Below are positions 12,652 through 26,700 of a stretch of 64,000 nucleotides of DNA, piece after piece (the stretch's first letter is position 1; each line of letters starts with the position of its first letter). The stretch lies in NCBI GenBank assembly GCA_949317995.1, contig OX439044.1, positions 15,194,141 through 15,258,140 on the forward strand, written 5' to 3'. Below the pieces are notes generated by a model. It saw nothing but the letters and a program-made list of their open reading frames with translations. It did not search any database and had not been told where the DNA came from. The position numbers were made by a program, and so were the translations under genes. Origin of the DNA: Acholoe squamosa. Its lineage: Eukaryota; Annelida; Polychaeta; Phyllodocida; Polynoidae.

Positions 12652-12970
12652 TACCGTACCATCGTGTTCAAGCGCCCTGGTGCTTATTACTTTGCCCCTG
12701 GTGCTGTAACAAAACAGGCCTTATTTTAGACAGGCGCTCATTACTTTATCATTTATTAATCTTTTCCTTCATGCATGGAAATGATATTCTATAATCAGAT
12801 GATATCATTTCAAGTACAAATAAACAATTTCCTTTGTGCCGGTTAGAGCACTGGAAAGTTAAAGAGCTCAAAGAAAGACTAGCGCTCTTTACCTTTCCAG
12901 TGCTCTAACTGGCACTATTACAAGACAAACACTCATTTAACCCCCGCCACTTGAACACAACAGTACGGTA
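12652..12970. repeat. MITE with TACCGTAC termini and an internal hairpin
   Basis: The left end (TACCGTACCATCGTGTTCAA) is an inverted match to the right end (TTGAACACAACAGTACGGTA). Inside, 12837-12916 is a strong hairpin (GGTTAGAGCACTGGAAAG against CTTTCCAGTGCTCTAAC). No coding capacity. Confidence 0.7.
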
Positions 12971-13976
12971 AATATAGGCAGTGTACAAAATCTAATAGCA
13001 ACATCATATAAGCTGGGAAGTTATTGACCCTATAGGCAGGAAGCCTCTTCCTGACATGATGTACAGAAATATTATGATCATGTAGGTAAACTCCTGTCCA
13101 TCAACCAGAGGGATTGTCTGAACCTCCATATCTGGGTTGATGAATCAGGAAGATAATGTGGACTCTTTCATCCACCGGAACCTCAGTAAAGACTTGTTGG
13201 GACGTTTTTTAAGGAAGTGCTGTGTAAAAATGGTTTCCTTGGGTGTAAAGATGATGACGAATGCCATTTAAGAAAAAATATGTGTTCTGAAATAAATTTG
13301 GTCTTTTAATCATTTTACCGTATTCTTGAGTGAATTGCACAGTTAAAGAATGATTCCAGATGGTGCACGGTAGGTTATATTTGGGTGTTTTTATTCCTAA
13401 GGGACACAGAAATCGGTTAGCCTTTAATGGACAGAGTCAATTAGCTGATCAGCATTCAGCGTGTTACGTGCCCACTGGGTGCGACATCTAAAAGGACAAA
13501 ATTTTTATGGGTGATTAGGACAGGAGGCTATTTCACAAGCGAGGACCTACGAACAGCACCCCCAATGGCCTGACAATGGAGATCTCTTGAGTTTGTATAG
13601 GAAATGGTCGTAGAGTATGGTGATAAGACCTCCAGAAAGCTAGCAACCACACCTAGTGAATGTTGACTCATCTGCGCCATGACTTTGGGACACTTCTATA
13701 TGAATGTTGACTCATCTGCGCCGTGACTTTGGGACACTTCTATATTCTAGATGCTTGAAGCCCATTCAGTCACCAATAGATCATATTGTTTAGCCCCTGC
13801 TTTTGTAGACATAATGGATTTCTACAAACATGTATGATATTTAGGAAGGAAAGTGCATTTCTGTGTGTTATCTAATGGTGTGTTTTAGGGTGTCTGCTCT
13901 TATCCGCTAATGTCTACTATTAGGTGTTAAGTAAACAACCATATATAATGAAAGAGTTGAATTCGAGTTTGAAAGA

Positions 13977-13982
13977 TTTATT
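13977..13982 (-). terminator. Poly(A) signal of the large minus-strand gene
   Basis: AATAAA on the minus strand, about 545 nt downstream of the TGA at 14530-14528. It is the best placed 3' end for the sushi/transmembrane gene. The interval 13983-14527 would be 3' UTR. Confidence 0.55.
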
Positions 13983-14527
13983 GACCAATAAAATATATCA
14001 CAGCACATTGGAGTTTTTCTGTTACGTTAGTCAGAACATAAAACAAAAGCTAGTCCACATTCATGCAACAATAATAGGCCTCTGACTTTTATATTCCTCT
14101 TTTCTGGTTAAAGCATCTCATTTCTTGGCAAGGAGATTTGAAGATAAACCATTAGGTGTCTGATATTTGGGCCCTTTTACTCTGGATGGAAATCATAGTG
14201 ATGTTCACAGGAAAACACTATAGAGAATTAAACACCTTTAAATGTAAACCTGCCACAGCCTGAAAGTCTTCAAAGCAGATGAGTTTAGGGTAGTCAATGT
14301 CAAATGAGGACCAAAACTCGTCATACTGACGACATATGTGGTCAGGATGACCACTTAGAGTCGCCATTTTGAAGACCTGAAGTTGTAGATATAGGTATGG
14401 ACTGGTGGACCTAAAGTTGTCTGCAATGACGAGTTTCGGGCTTCTCAGTGTTTTCAGTGATTTGTATTTGTTTTAAATGTCACCAATTACCTCCAAAAGG
14501 CTCATAGTTGTCTCTCTGTGTTCTGAG

Positions 14528-14703
14528 TCATATACTATTCTGCTTTGCCTGAAGTGGTTTTATTTTCTTCTTGTCGGTGCCACATGTAGCCAGGTCCACA
14601 GCACCTATTAGTAGAAGTAGTAATGTGATCACTGCTACAATTACTGTACCCACATAGGCTGCTCCAGGACCATCCACCTTCTCCTCCTCTGCCACACTCA
14701 TGT
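14528..14703 (-). CDS. Last exon: transmembrane helix and cytoplasmic tail
   Basis: The acceptor ATTCCTAG precedes the exon, and the split codon G|AC joins it in frame to the last sushi exon. It encodes an acidic juxtamembrane stretch (SVAEEEKVDG), a hydrophobic helix (VGTVIVAVITLLLLLIGAV) and a short basic tail (GTDKKKIKPLQAKQNSI) followed by TGA. The topology is type I with about 20 cytoplasmic residues. No signalling motif is recognised. Confidence 0.85.
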
Positions 14704-17700
14704 CTAGGAATAGAACAACATGTCAATTCAATTTAAATCTATTGCCTGAAGTGCGAATCAGTGCTAATAAAACATCATCTTTTCCCTTGCTTCCATGGAT
14801 TTGAAAATGCAAGGATAATTTAAGATAATGATTTAAAAAAACAGAGGCAGTTGCACATCTTCTGATGTACTGTGGGCCCCGAGCGATTAAAGGGTCGAGA
14901 AAATTTTGAGGGTTGACAGTATTTGCTTCGCCTCAGTTTTTGACAGATTAATCTTGAACCATACATTACCTTCACAGTCTGGTGTGGGGGATGACCATTC
15001 TCCTGCTGTCCCACAAATAAGCAGTGTAATGACCATGGATGTAATAGGGTCCCATTGCCCAGGAGGACAGGTGAAATTCACCTCCTGCCCAGGATTCCCC
15101 TGGCCTGTCATTCCCTCATAGTTATCCAATAAGGGTGGACAGCGAATGGCTAAAGACGAGATAAATGTGGAATGATGAATAATCTTATTGTGTTAACTAG
15201 AATAAGCTATAAAGTGCTCTATTTGCTCAGATATGTAATGCATTAGTACCATTTTATTGTTATGTAGTTTTTTATCCATATGTAGTTTTGCAATGACTTA
15301 CTTCTGAAATACAATCCTGCTACAAGAGGAAATAGTATGTCATATTCTCAATTCAGTGAGATATTCAGAACCAACTGCTATGCCACCTTGAAGTGGACCC
15401 TCCACTGTAGCCAATATTGGGCCCCTTTAGGCATTGTACATGAATCATGCACAAATAATTCATAAATTAGGTAAATGCAATGAATTAATTCTTCTTTTTT
15501 TTCATTTGAAAACATATAAATGACATATGTAGGGTCCCAATGGTGTCTATGAATACCAAGCTTTCCAGCTACTATATATAATGTCATAGATAGACATTTT
15601 TCCCAATGGTAAATCAACCTCGATGTGGACAATAGGCTGTCGGATTCAGTGGAAGATCCACTCTAAGAATAAATATGACTGTTGGCGGGTAAGGAGAAAG
15701 GTACCTCCCTGTGTGACTTTTCGTACCGGGTTTAGATGGTTTATCAAATGGCTAGTAACTCCATCAGATGCAATGGCAACACTAAAGGCAATGGGGGTCA
15801 ATTGGGGCAAATTTATGGGATCTAATGGAATCAAGACTTTATAGAAATTACCACCTGTATAATGATTAATTTCACCTACCTGTACAGTGTCTGACAGGTG
15901 GGTGCCATGCCCCGTCACCAGCACATTGTACTGTCTGCACTCTTCCCCCATCCCCTACTCTGTAGCCTGGCAGGCACGTAATGTTCACCATGTCACCAAA
16001 CTGATAGATACCCAGGGGGCTGAACGAGTCAGATACCCTTGGTGGGTCTCCACATCTTATAACTATGAATGTATAAAGAGCACTTTACACACGAGGTCAT
16101 TACTAGTAGTATTAGTAGATTAAACAGTCCAATCATTTAATGTTTACTTTGAAGGTATGGGATATAAAAAGCCTCATATTCAGGCTGAGAAATAATTACA
16201 GCAATAGTTAGAGCAGGATTTGTGCTGATTTATAATTAAAATCAGAGTTAAACACTCCAATGGTTTTGATGTTTACGCTGAAAGTATGGGTACGCTATAT
16301 TATTTGCTAATTTGTAATAAAAAAAACAGAGTTTATAGCTTATCTTGCTATCATACTACACGTATAAATAGGCCTGTTGTGACCTGGCTAATACAATAAA
16401 TACGATAAGCTCTATCCAATCAACTAAATAATGAATTGCACTGACTAAACAGTGTTTGACGAGTTTTATTTAATTATTCTTAAAAAGAGTTCTATGTATC
16501 CACTTCATACAATTCTTCCAGTGAACTCACCTTCGCAAGGGGAGACAGTGTCATTCCATTGACCATTCGCCAAACACAGGACTGTGTAGCCAGGGGATCC
16601 ATGAGAAGAGAAGCCAGTTTTGCATGTGACCTTCACTTCTGATCCATAGTTTCTGTCTGTACTTGACATTTCAAAGTTACCATCACCCAATACTGGACAC
16701 AGTGTAACTGAAATAGAGCAAGAGAAATAGTCTGAAATCTTAAAGGTTACAGTCATCTTTTTGATCGTTTTGCTTATTTGCACCCATAATCAAATTTGAT
16801 ATCTACAGGGAAAGTCTAATGTCAAATCTCAAGTGGTGAAACAAATAGCTGAAACAACCAGGCAACAATCCTGTGAAATAAAAAGATTTCACGCCAAATC
16901 CTTCAACTTCAACTGTCTGTAATCCACAAGGCTTTTAAGACTATACTATGAATTGAAGACTGCTTGTCTTTGGATGGGGACGTGCACAAGGCTATTGTAT
17001 CAATCTATCTTTGGATTTAAATCCTTTTATTTCCAATCCTGAACAGCTGCAGCACCACCTCCTGCATGTTCAGTCAAGCAGTGGTCTGTTTCACAACTGA
17101 ACATCCTCTTGTCAAAGTCGCAGCCACCATATCGGCGACCACCAGTTGGTAATTAGTGTAAGACAGAGTTTGTTACTCGTTCTAACCATTGCCACTTTTC
17201 ACTGATTTTCTATGTGGGCATATTGTGCATTATACATGGCTCTCACTAAAGGTGTACTCACAGCGGCATGCTATGGTTACACTTTTAGGACCAGCTTGCT
17301 CTGCAAAAGACCTCTGGTCCAAGAGGCATCTTTCAGGCCTTAGCTCAGGAGGAAATTTCTGAAGGTACCACGATCGCACCCACAACTGCAAATTCTTATA
17401 ATATTCCGATGGGACTTTTGAAAGGGTTTAGTCATAGTGTATTAAGAAATGACCCCCTGGTTCGCAGTTGCTGGACTTGTTGTAGGTCTATCAAAACAAG
17501 CTCCATGAGACAGTAAGGTTAATTGCTTTATAGATTTTCTCTTCTTTCTTTACCTAGCAGCAATTGCTCTCATATGGGCGTGTATGGTGATTAATCTGTA
17601 CTGTACGATTGCCTCTTTCAATTAACATCAGTAGTCTACATTAAATTACCAAATTGATAACACACAATGAAAATGGAAGACAAAAAATATCATTAAATTT

Positions 17701-20700
17701 GTATTACTTATAATTATATGTACATTAGCCACGGCTTTTGAGTCACAAACATATTTACCCTGGCAGCCTTGTTGAGCAGGTGGAGGCACTTCCCAGGTGC
17801 CGCTGAGGCAGGTGAGGGTTTGTGAGGTGGAGCTGTCTGGGAACACATGTCCCTCCTCACAGAGCAGCTCACCTCTAGCTCCTGAGTCACTCACATACAC
17901 CCCTGGTACGGTGCCTACAGTTATTGGTAGTGGTGGGCATCGGTTTGCTACAATTTACAAATTAATTCACAATGTTATAATCATATTGCTAATAAGAGAA
18001 TAAATAGCCAGTATTGAATGATCATGACGAGTACGGGACGGATGCCTCGAGAGCTAAATACCCCTAAATAACAAATAAACACGATTTTATTCACCTTTTC
18101 TTAGCCATTCTTCACATAGAATCACCTCTGATCCCTGCCATCTTGGTTTATTAAACCAAGATGGCAGATGGTGGGTTTTCGCGTGGACGTGCGGAAATTT
18201 TTTATGCCCCCCTCGACGGAAGTCAAAATTTTTTGCGACCCCCCGCACCGGAGGCGCGGAGAGTTTTCGCACCCCTCTTTGATCTATAGTAGTGTGCAGG
18301 TTTTTTTTTGCTAAAATTAGGGTGAATTTTTTTAGCCCCCCCTCAAGAGGGGTCAAAATCTTTTTAGCCCCCCCTTGGGAGGGGTCTGAAAATTTTACGC
18401 CCCCCTCAAACCCACCACCCCACTGTTGATAAATAATGACCACTCCCTAAGTGAAATTTGCTTTAGAATTCCCACGGAAATGTGTCACTGGCACTGCATC
18501 AGTGCATGACTTCTAGAGTAGAGGCTCCTATTATCGGCAGGGCCCTATTATCAGCAGTTTTGATCAATCTGAGGTCCTAAACCAATGTTACTAAGTCCTG
18601 GGAGAGTGTACCAAAGGTGAAAAGCTAATTGATTGCATCCAGCACACATATAAATAGCTGTTTCACATAAATCACATGTGAAGCAGACTTTTTCTTCTTT
18701 GAGAATTAGGGAGTTATCATTTTTTAACAACTGGGGGGGCTGGTCGGTCTGTGCGAAAAAAATTTCGCCCCCCCTCTCGAGGGGGCAAAATCTTTTCAAC
18801 CCCCCCATAACGGACACAAATTGCGCGTGAACGTCCCCTTTGAGCCTATAGTAATGCGCAGGGTTTTCCACTGAAAACAGGTGAAATTTTTTCGACCCCC
18901 CCCCATAAGGGACGGAAATCGCGCGCAAACGTCCCATTTTAGCCTATAGTAACGCACAGGGTTTTCCACTGAAAACAGGTGAAAATATTTTGACCCCCCC
19001 ATCGGAGTTATTGAAAAAATTCTGACCCCCCTGGTCAAGGGGTTAAAACAATTCTGATCCCCCCCTCAAATCCACAAGCCCCCCCCCCCCCCCGTTGTTA
19101 AAACATGATCACTCCCTTATCTGGGTCAAATCCCTTACAGCCCATAATTGCCTCAATTATCAAGATAATTGATATTTCATGAATGTTTAGAACATATTTT
19201 TGTGCAGAAATGTGCTCAACTATGAGTTAATAGAAAAGGGTATGGACACATAAATATGGCCTCTTTTAACATATTTAGGTCTGTTTTGAATTCTATGTCT
19301 TAATTCCATGTATTTGAAAGGGGTGCCGATAATAGGCTCCAAAATAGACCAAAGGACCCTATTATTTTGACCCCCCATCAGAGGTATTGAAAAAACTCTG
19401 ACCCCCCCTGGTCAAGGAGTTAACAAAATTCTGATCCCCCCCTCAAATCCACAAGCCCCCCCCCCCCGTTGTTAAAACATGATCACTCCCTTATCTGGGT
19501 CAAATCCCTTACAGCCCATAATTGCCACCATTCCCCTTGCCTCCTGTACCATGATAGGCCTACTGCCCCATCTTCCACCTCTCCTAGCAATAGCAACCAT
19601 TCTCTTGTGCCCCTGTACCTGGCTCGGAGGGGTGCGAGTTGGGGTGGTAGGCCTATCATGTTAGAGGAGGGCAGGGGAATGATGGCTCGGAGGGTGCAAG
19701 AGATAGTACAGGGGAACATGGGAATGATGTGCTCACCCGGGTGTGCTCAGCAGGGTGTGGGGGTGTTGGGGATGGTCAAAGGCAAGGTGGAGGGCGGGGG
19801 GGGGGGTGTCTGTATGCAGATATGCACCAGCACATTCTTTATGAATGACCTAGTGGTGATATCTTATATACCATAAAATTTATCTGGGGCAGGCAGTAGT
19901 ATTTCCAATAGAAATTTTCATGAATTTTCTAAATGGATACCATGGAAATGGCCAGCTTTATCATGGTTACCTGGGGTCAAAGGGCCAACCAATGCACCAT
20001 TGGGGCCATTTCCTGGGTATTTTTGGTGATTTTATGTAACAGTGTCATATGCTAAAATATTCTTTGTAAAATGTAGTTTGAGTAGGAGTGAAATAAGTGT
20101 GCAGAGGTTACCATGGTAATAGGGAAACTTGTTGACACTAACCAATTTTCACTTTCCAAAATCCAGCCTTTAAACCCCAGCCCATTTTTTATTATTAGCC
20201 TTACTGTATTTTTGATCATACCTACAGATAGATATAGGTTTCTAGTATTTCCAGTAAAAATGGGCTGAACTTGGGCACACTGGTTGCCATGGAAACAGTG
20301 CAAAGAAGCACTGGGCGATAATAAAAGAAATTAAGTAAACCAAGTTTGCACTGTCACTGGAAGGAAAATAAACCAAATAACTCGTGTAAACACCCATATA
20401 CTATTAGATTGGTGTCTTGATGGTAGGAACAAAAACCTCCAGTGTTAATCCTCAATACCTTACATATCGATGGGTACCAATTCATATAGAGTAGTGGGCC
20501 CTATCATCGGCACCTTAGGGGTAAATCCTCAAGCAGATGTTAGGTTTTAGATATATGAAATGTAATAGATGCCAAACATGGAGAGTGGTAATTTTCGCAA
20601 TTATTCTACTCTGTGGCCTTGAGTTATCATAACTGTTCAGTCAGCATTTATTATTTTTTCTGACCTATTCTGAGCACCTATTATCAGCACCTGTCTCCTA

Positions 20701-23700
20701 TCATCGGCACATTGACCTACATTCCTTTAGATTTGGCTCATTAATAAAGTAATAGACTATTGTTTATGTTTTCCAGTGTACAGATTACAAAATATATGTG
20801 TAATTTCACAATCTCACATGATTTTTATTGACTAATCACACTGTATTAACTAAAACACATGACTTCAAAAAAAGACACGATTAAAAACAATTCCTCTATA
20901 AATAATGAGATAGGAAAATAAGGGATTTTGAAAAAGAAAAATGTGAAATAGAATATATTTTGTGCTAGGTGTTTCATTACAAAAGTTTTCCTTCATTCTA
21001 CATGCACTAGTGCCTCTCTTTTTATGATTTCAAGATTTTGGGAAGAATATTTATTCACAGATGCTGATAATAGGGTCCTTTGGTCTATTTTGGAGCCTAT
21101 TATCGGCACCCCTTTCAAATACATGGAATTAAGACATAGAATTCAAAACAGACCTAAATATGTTAAAAGAGGCCATATTTATGTGTCCATACCCTTTTCT
21201 ATTAACTCATAGTTGAGCACATTTCTGCACAAAAATATGTTCTAAACATTCATGAAATATCAATTATCTTGATAATCGAGGCAATTATGGGCTGTAAGGG
21301 ATTTGACCCAGATAAGGGAGTGATCATGTTTAACAACGGGGGGGCTTGTGGATTTGAGGGGGGGGATCAGAATTGTTTTAACCCCTTGACCAGGGGGGGT
21401 CAGAATTTTTTCAATAACTCTGATGGGGGGGTCAAAATATTTTCACCTGTTTTCAGTGGAAAACCCTGTGCGTTACTATAGGCTAAAATGGGACGTTCGC
21501 GCGCGATTTCCGTCCCTTATGGGGGGGGGTCGAAAAAATTTCACCTGTTTTCAGTGGAAAACCCTGCGCATTACTATAGGCTCAAAGGGGTCGTTCACGC
21601 GCAATTTGTGTCCGTTATGGGGGGGGTCGAAAGATTTTGCCCCCTCGAGAGGGGGGGAGAGAAATTTTTTTCACACAGACCCACCAGCCCCCCCCCCCCC
21701 CCGTTGTTAAAAAATGATAACTCCCTAATTCTCAAAGAAGAAAAAGTCTGCTTCACATGTGATTTATGTGAAACAGCTATTTATATGTGTGCTGGATGCA
21801 ATCAATTAGCTTTTCACCTTTGGTACACTCTCCCAGGACTTAGTAACATTGGTTTAGGACCTCAGATTGATCAAAACTGCTGATAATAGGGCCCTGCCGA
21901 TAATAGGAGCCTATACTCTAGAAGTCATGCACTGATGCAGTGCCAGTGACACATTTCCGTGGGAATTCTAAAGCAAATTTCACTTAGGGAGTGGTCATTA
22001 TTTATCAACAGTGGGGGGGGTGGTGGGTTTGAGGGGGGGGTGTAAAATTTTCAGAGCCCTCCCAAGGGGGGGCTAAAAAGATTTTGACCCCTCTTGAGGG
22101 GGGGGGCTAAAAAAATTCACCCTATTTTTAGCAAAAAAACCTGCACACTACTATAGATCAAAGAGGGGTGCGAAAACTCTCCGTGCCTCCGGTGCGGGGG
22201 GCGCAAAAAATGTTGACTTCCGTCGAGGGGGGGGCCTAAAAAATTTCCACACGTCCACGCGAAAAGCCTGTTCGATAAATAATGACCACTCCCTTACCGT
22301 ATGAGGTTAGCAGATGAGTAATTACATCTTTTCCTTCATAGAGGTACTTTAGACAATCTCACTGCTCTGGCTTCAACTGAAAGTCTTTCGGTTGTAAGAA
22401 TTGGTTTGAAATTCGGTTGTAAAAATGGGTTGTAAGAATGTCTGGCTCGATCCTTATGTTTGATCAAAGTCCTCACTCAAAAACAATATAAAGACAAGGT
22501 TAAATGATGCACATATTCAGAAATACAACCAGTACATTGATAACCCAGAGAATACTAGCAAGTGTAGAATTATCAAGATGTGTAAAGATGATCTCAATGA
22601 CATTTATGGAGAGCGTGAATACCTAACGCATACAGAATCACCTAAAATTAGAACTATTATTGCTAAACTCCGGACTGACAATAACTGTACACTTGACAGC
22701 CTGTCAAGAAGATATAGAGGAAAGAAACCTGTCAATTCTAAGTGCACATTCTGTAATGCTGTGCAAGATGTCAATCATGTCTTCTTACATTGTAACATGC
22801 CCGAGATGAGAAACTCACGGTCAGTGTTTGAAACAAAATACCTCAAGTTCATTGATTACTATAAAAGACATGATGACACTAGGAAACTTTCTCAAATACT
22901 AGCAGTGGCCCCATATTGCAAATCATCTAAAAGGCCTGGGGCTGTGAACTGTATATACTCATATATAAAATCTGTCTACAACATTGTAAATGAAAACCTG
23001 GTGCTGACATAAGTGTACCTGTACATTAGTCAATAAAGCCATCTTGAATCTTGAATCTTTCCCGGAATGTAAATTGTAAGATTGGAGAGACAGCTCAACA
23101 TTTCTTTCAAAAGCCATGCTTATGTGGACTCGTGCCTGGCCCAATATGCTTCTCTTGCTTACGGTTCGTGTACACATGCTTACGGTTCGTGTACACGTGC
23201 ATTCTGTTTACAATATGCCGCACAGCTTTGTCAACTGCATACACCACAAAATATAGTCCTCCCTAAACGCCTCAACTTCCACACTTAGATCGGTCATCTG
23301 TAGCCTTTGAATTCAATGTTTTCTTTAATTGAACTCTTCTACATCGTTTTAAATAACATCTGACATCACTTTATTTAGATATCAATTCCCACGCGTAATG
23401 GGCAAATTTCGCCCATAGTCAAGTGACGAGGAAGGTTCGCGCAGAGATACAGTGAGTGCCCGGAGCGAAATTTCTGCCGACCGGAGATTGGACACCTTCC
23501 GCAATGACAAAGTATAGTCCCCCTCCCGCAATCAATTTTGGTTGAAAATGATTTTTTTAGGCCATTTAAGTGCTTTAATTATGTTTGATTTATTAATATA
23601 AAAAGGATTAAGATGAGAATTAGATTCAATTTCAACAAAAAACTTATATTTTATTCAAGGGCCATTACGACACTGCGGGACGCGCGGACGAATTACGGTA

Positions 23701-26700
23701 TCCCCTCATTAATATTCATACGTCGGCCTGCTAGGCGCTCATTGGCTGAGACAAAAGGGGGCGTGGCCTAAATAAAAATGCTGCAATCTGATTGGTTGAG
23801 CTGAGAAAACCATACCAGTCGATTGTTTGGTATGCTTCTGCATAATAACTTGATGTCTATTTATTCTTATATAAAAACTCAGGGAAAACAAATTTTAATT
23901 GTTAGCGAGTTTGATAAAAGGTTATCTGTGATGACATTGGATATGAAGGTAAGCATAATATCAAAGTATGGCCTAACGATAAAACAAACATAAGCATGCA
24001 CATTATCAGTTATGAGTGAAGTGACCTTACCCATTTCATGATCTCGATACTAGATACTGTAGGCATAGATCTACAAAAAGGATTACTATTTATCGAGATT
24101 TGATTGTTGTTTTGAAGAATCAACCCTCTTTGCTCATAATTATTCTTTGAAACTTTTCGTCTATTGTTTTGGATTAGATATAGATAAAAAGGAAAAGAAA
24201 CTCACGAAAATATGCCTGATAAGTCGGATTATCTCACGCGGATTGAGCTCTGGGGTTTTATGGCAAATCCCCTCAGCTGAGGCCGCTGTATTCAACTTGA
24301 GATAAATGTTGATTGAATTGCAGCTGTAGCCTGTTCTATGTAAGATACCAGTAATTATAGAAGATAGCCAATAGCCAGCCATAATTTGATTATAATGTAG
24401 CCTACTCTAGTATAGAAGGTATATACCTTCACATGAGTCTGGCTTATGGATCCAGATGCCAATCTCACTACATGTGACATTCTTCTCACGCCTGCCATCA
24501 GCAAACCGTCTCCCCTGTTGGCATCTGTATAATAGCTGTGTGCCCTGCCTCGACTCAGGTTCTGCTGATGGAGTTACAGCATTACTGAACTCAGGTGCTC
24601 CCGGGCATTTTGCTTCTGTGTGTAAAATCCATACATAGTCATAGTCATTAATGAGCCCTTAGAGTCTATGGATGCCTATTTATCAATATCAAATAACACT
24701 AGAGCTTCCCGCATAATTCTTACACTCCTCTATGGTAGCGATATCTTCGTTTAGATTAAACAATGATTTTATATGCCAGTTCACAAATATAATGAGTATC
24801 AAATAGTTTTAAATCATTTTGAGTCATGTACAGCTATGTGGTTTCTGTGGACACAAAAAGGTATGATAGCTATAATATAAATCTAAACAGACATACACAA
24901 TGATAAGATACCAGTATTTAAGATCACCACAAAGAACATAAAAGTAATTCATAGAAAAGTTTCAGGTCATAACACATTGTTATTCATACCAGTATTTAGG
25001 ATCACCACAAAGAACATAAAAGTAATTCATTGAAAGGTTTCAGGGCAGAACATATTGTTATTCATCTTGGATTATTATCATTATTACATTACCTCGGCAG
25101 TCTATGATGGTGTCATTCCATATAGAGCCTTCAGTACACTGGAGTACCTTAAAGGACCTCCTGTCAGTCATGATGAAGCCCCTGGTACAGCTCACATTAA
25201 CTTGTACACCCAGGAGGGTGCTGTCACTACTCAGCCTACCATGGAGTGGGGCTACCAGCCGGGCACACACAGTCACTGAAGAAGGGGAAATTGTGCAGAA
25301 ATAATTAAGCCGAATATATGGTAGTTTAATCTTGATATTGATTGACTTCCATGAAAACCTATCTTTAATATCCTATATGGATCACATTTTCAGTCTTTGA
25401 ATTTCTAATACCTTGCTTCAGTGTTCACTGCTAACCTTATTTCATCCAACTTATCACATTGCACTTTGGTTGATTTACCTGACTTGATTGTGTGTTATAC
25501 CGATCTCTTTGCCTTCTCATATCCATCTGTATCTATAGTTATTACATTATTCATTATATTTATTGTAATGACCATTATTCCTTTTAACATTTTAAGGGCC
25601 ACTGATGCATTAATGCATTTGTCGTCATGATGCACCAATGAAGTGTTGCAAGACTGCATGCCAGCACTTCATTGGAGCATCATGCCGACCCTCCAGTATT
25701 ATTGTATCAACCTCCAAGGGTCAGCATAATGCTCAAATGAAGTGCTGGCGAGCAGGCGAGCAGCACTTCATTAATGCATCATGATGACAAATGGCCATGA
25801 TGCATTAATGCATCAGCGGCCCGTAAAGGGTTAAACCAACCTGTACAAACACCAACGTCCTCAGGATCCCATTTCCTGTTTGTACCACATGTCACCAGGG
25901 CCATTTCCTTACCATCTGGGAATCTGTAACCTTGGTTACAGATGAAGGATGCAATGCTCCCTACCTTAGTACCACCAGTAGATGTCATCACAGAATACTG
26001 TATCATTGGGATAGGTGGGCACAAATCGTCTTATGGTGTCATATAGGAAAGGAGATAATATGAGAATTTAAAGAGTGAGAAAATAATTACGAATCATATG
26101 CAGAATCAATTTGTCAAATTAGTAAATTCAGTAAACTCCTTCAAGGGCCTTCATTGCATTCATGCACCATGTCCATCGGTCGGCATGGTGCATGAATATA
26201 GCCCTGGCAATGTCAATGGTGAATTAAAATTGCATTAGCGGCCATTGAGCTCCTATGTTTAATTTTAAATGATAGAACCATCAGTGGATCACTTATATAT
26301 GGTGGACCTCTGTCTTTTGAGCAAACTTCTCTTTATTTAGTTAATATGGTTTCAATATCATATAAGATCAGACAAAATATGATTTGATTGTCAAAGTATC
26401 CTACCTTTACATTCTATATTGGGTGGCATCCATTGTCCAGTGACAGGGGAACATTTGACTAGGGCTGATGGCGCCCCATTATGGGACATCCTGTTTCCCT
26501 TGTCACACACAACTCTATGTACGCCGTGTTTGTCCACACATCCTACCCTGCCACCAGGCACAGATAGGGGCACAGGGCAAGGACTACCTGTCCATGATGA
26601 ATATACAACATGTACTATATGGAAATCAAGTTTCAATAAACTTATCAATTCTAATCAAGTAGATGTACAATTACAATTTGATGTTTGCAATTCATTGAGT

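Larger units (their letters stand above)
18177..22264. repeat. Large inverted repeat (foldback), arms about 1.19 kb
   Basis: The left arm 18177-19365 is the reverse complement of the right arm 21067-22264, with a spacer of about 1.7 kb. The outer ends are TTTTCGCGTGGACGTG and CACGTCCACGCGAAAA; the inner ends are GGACCCTATTAT and ATAATAGGGTCC. The arms are made of several related blocks rich in C or G runs, each with GTTGTTAAAACATGATCACT or similar. A third copy of one block lies in the spacer at 19366-19520. Both arms keep a Cys-rich coding remnant (18551-18720 minus, 21710-21883 plus). Confidence 0.85.
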
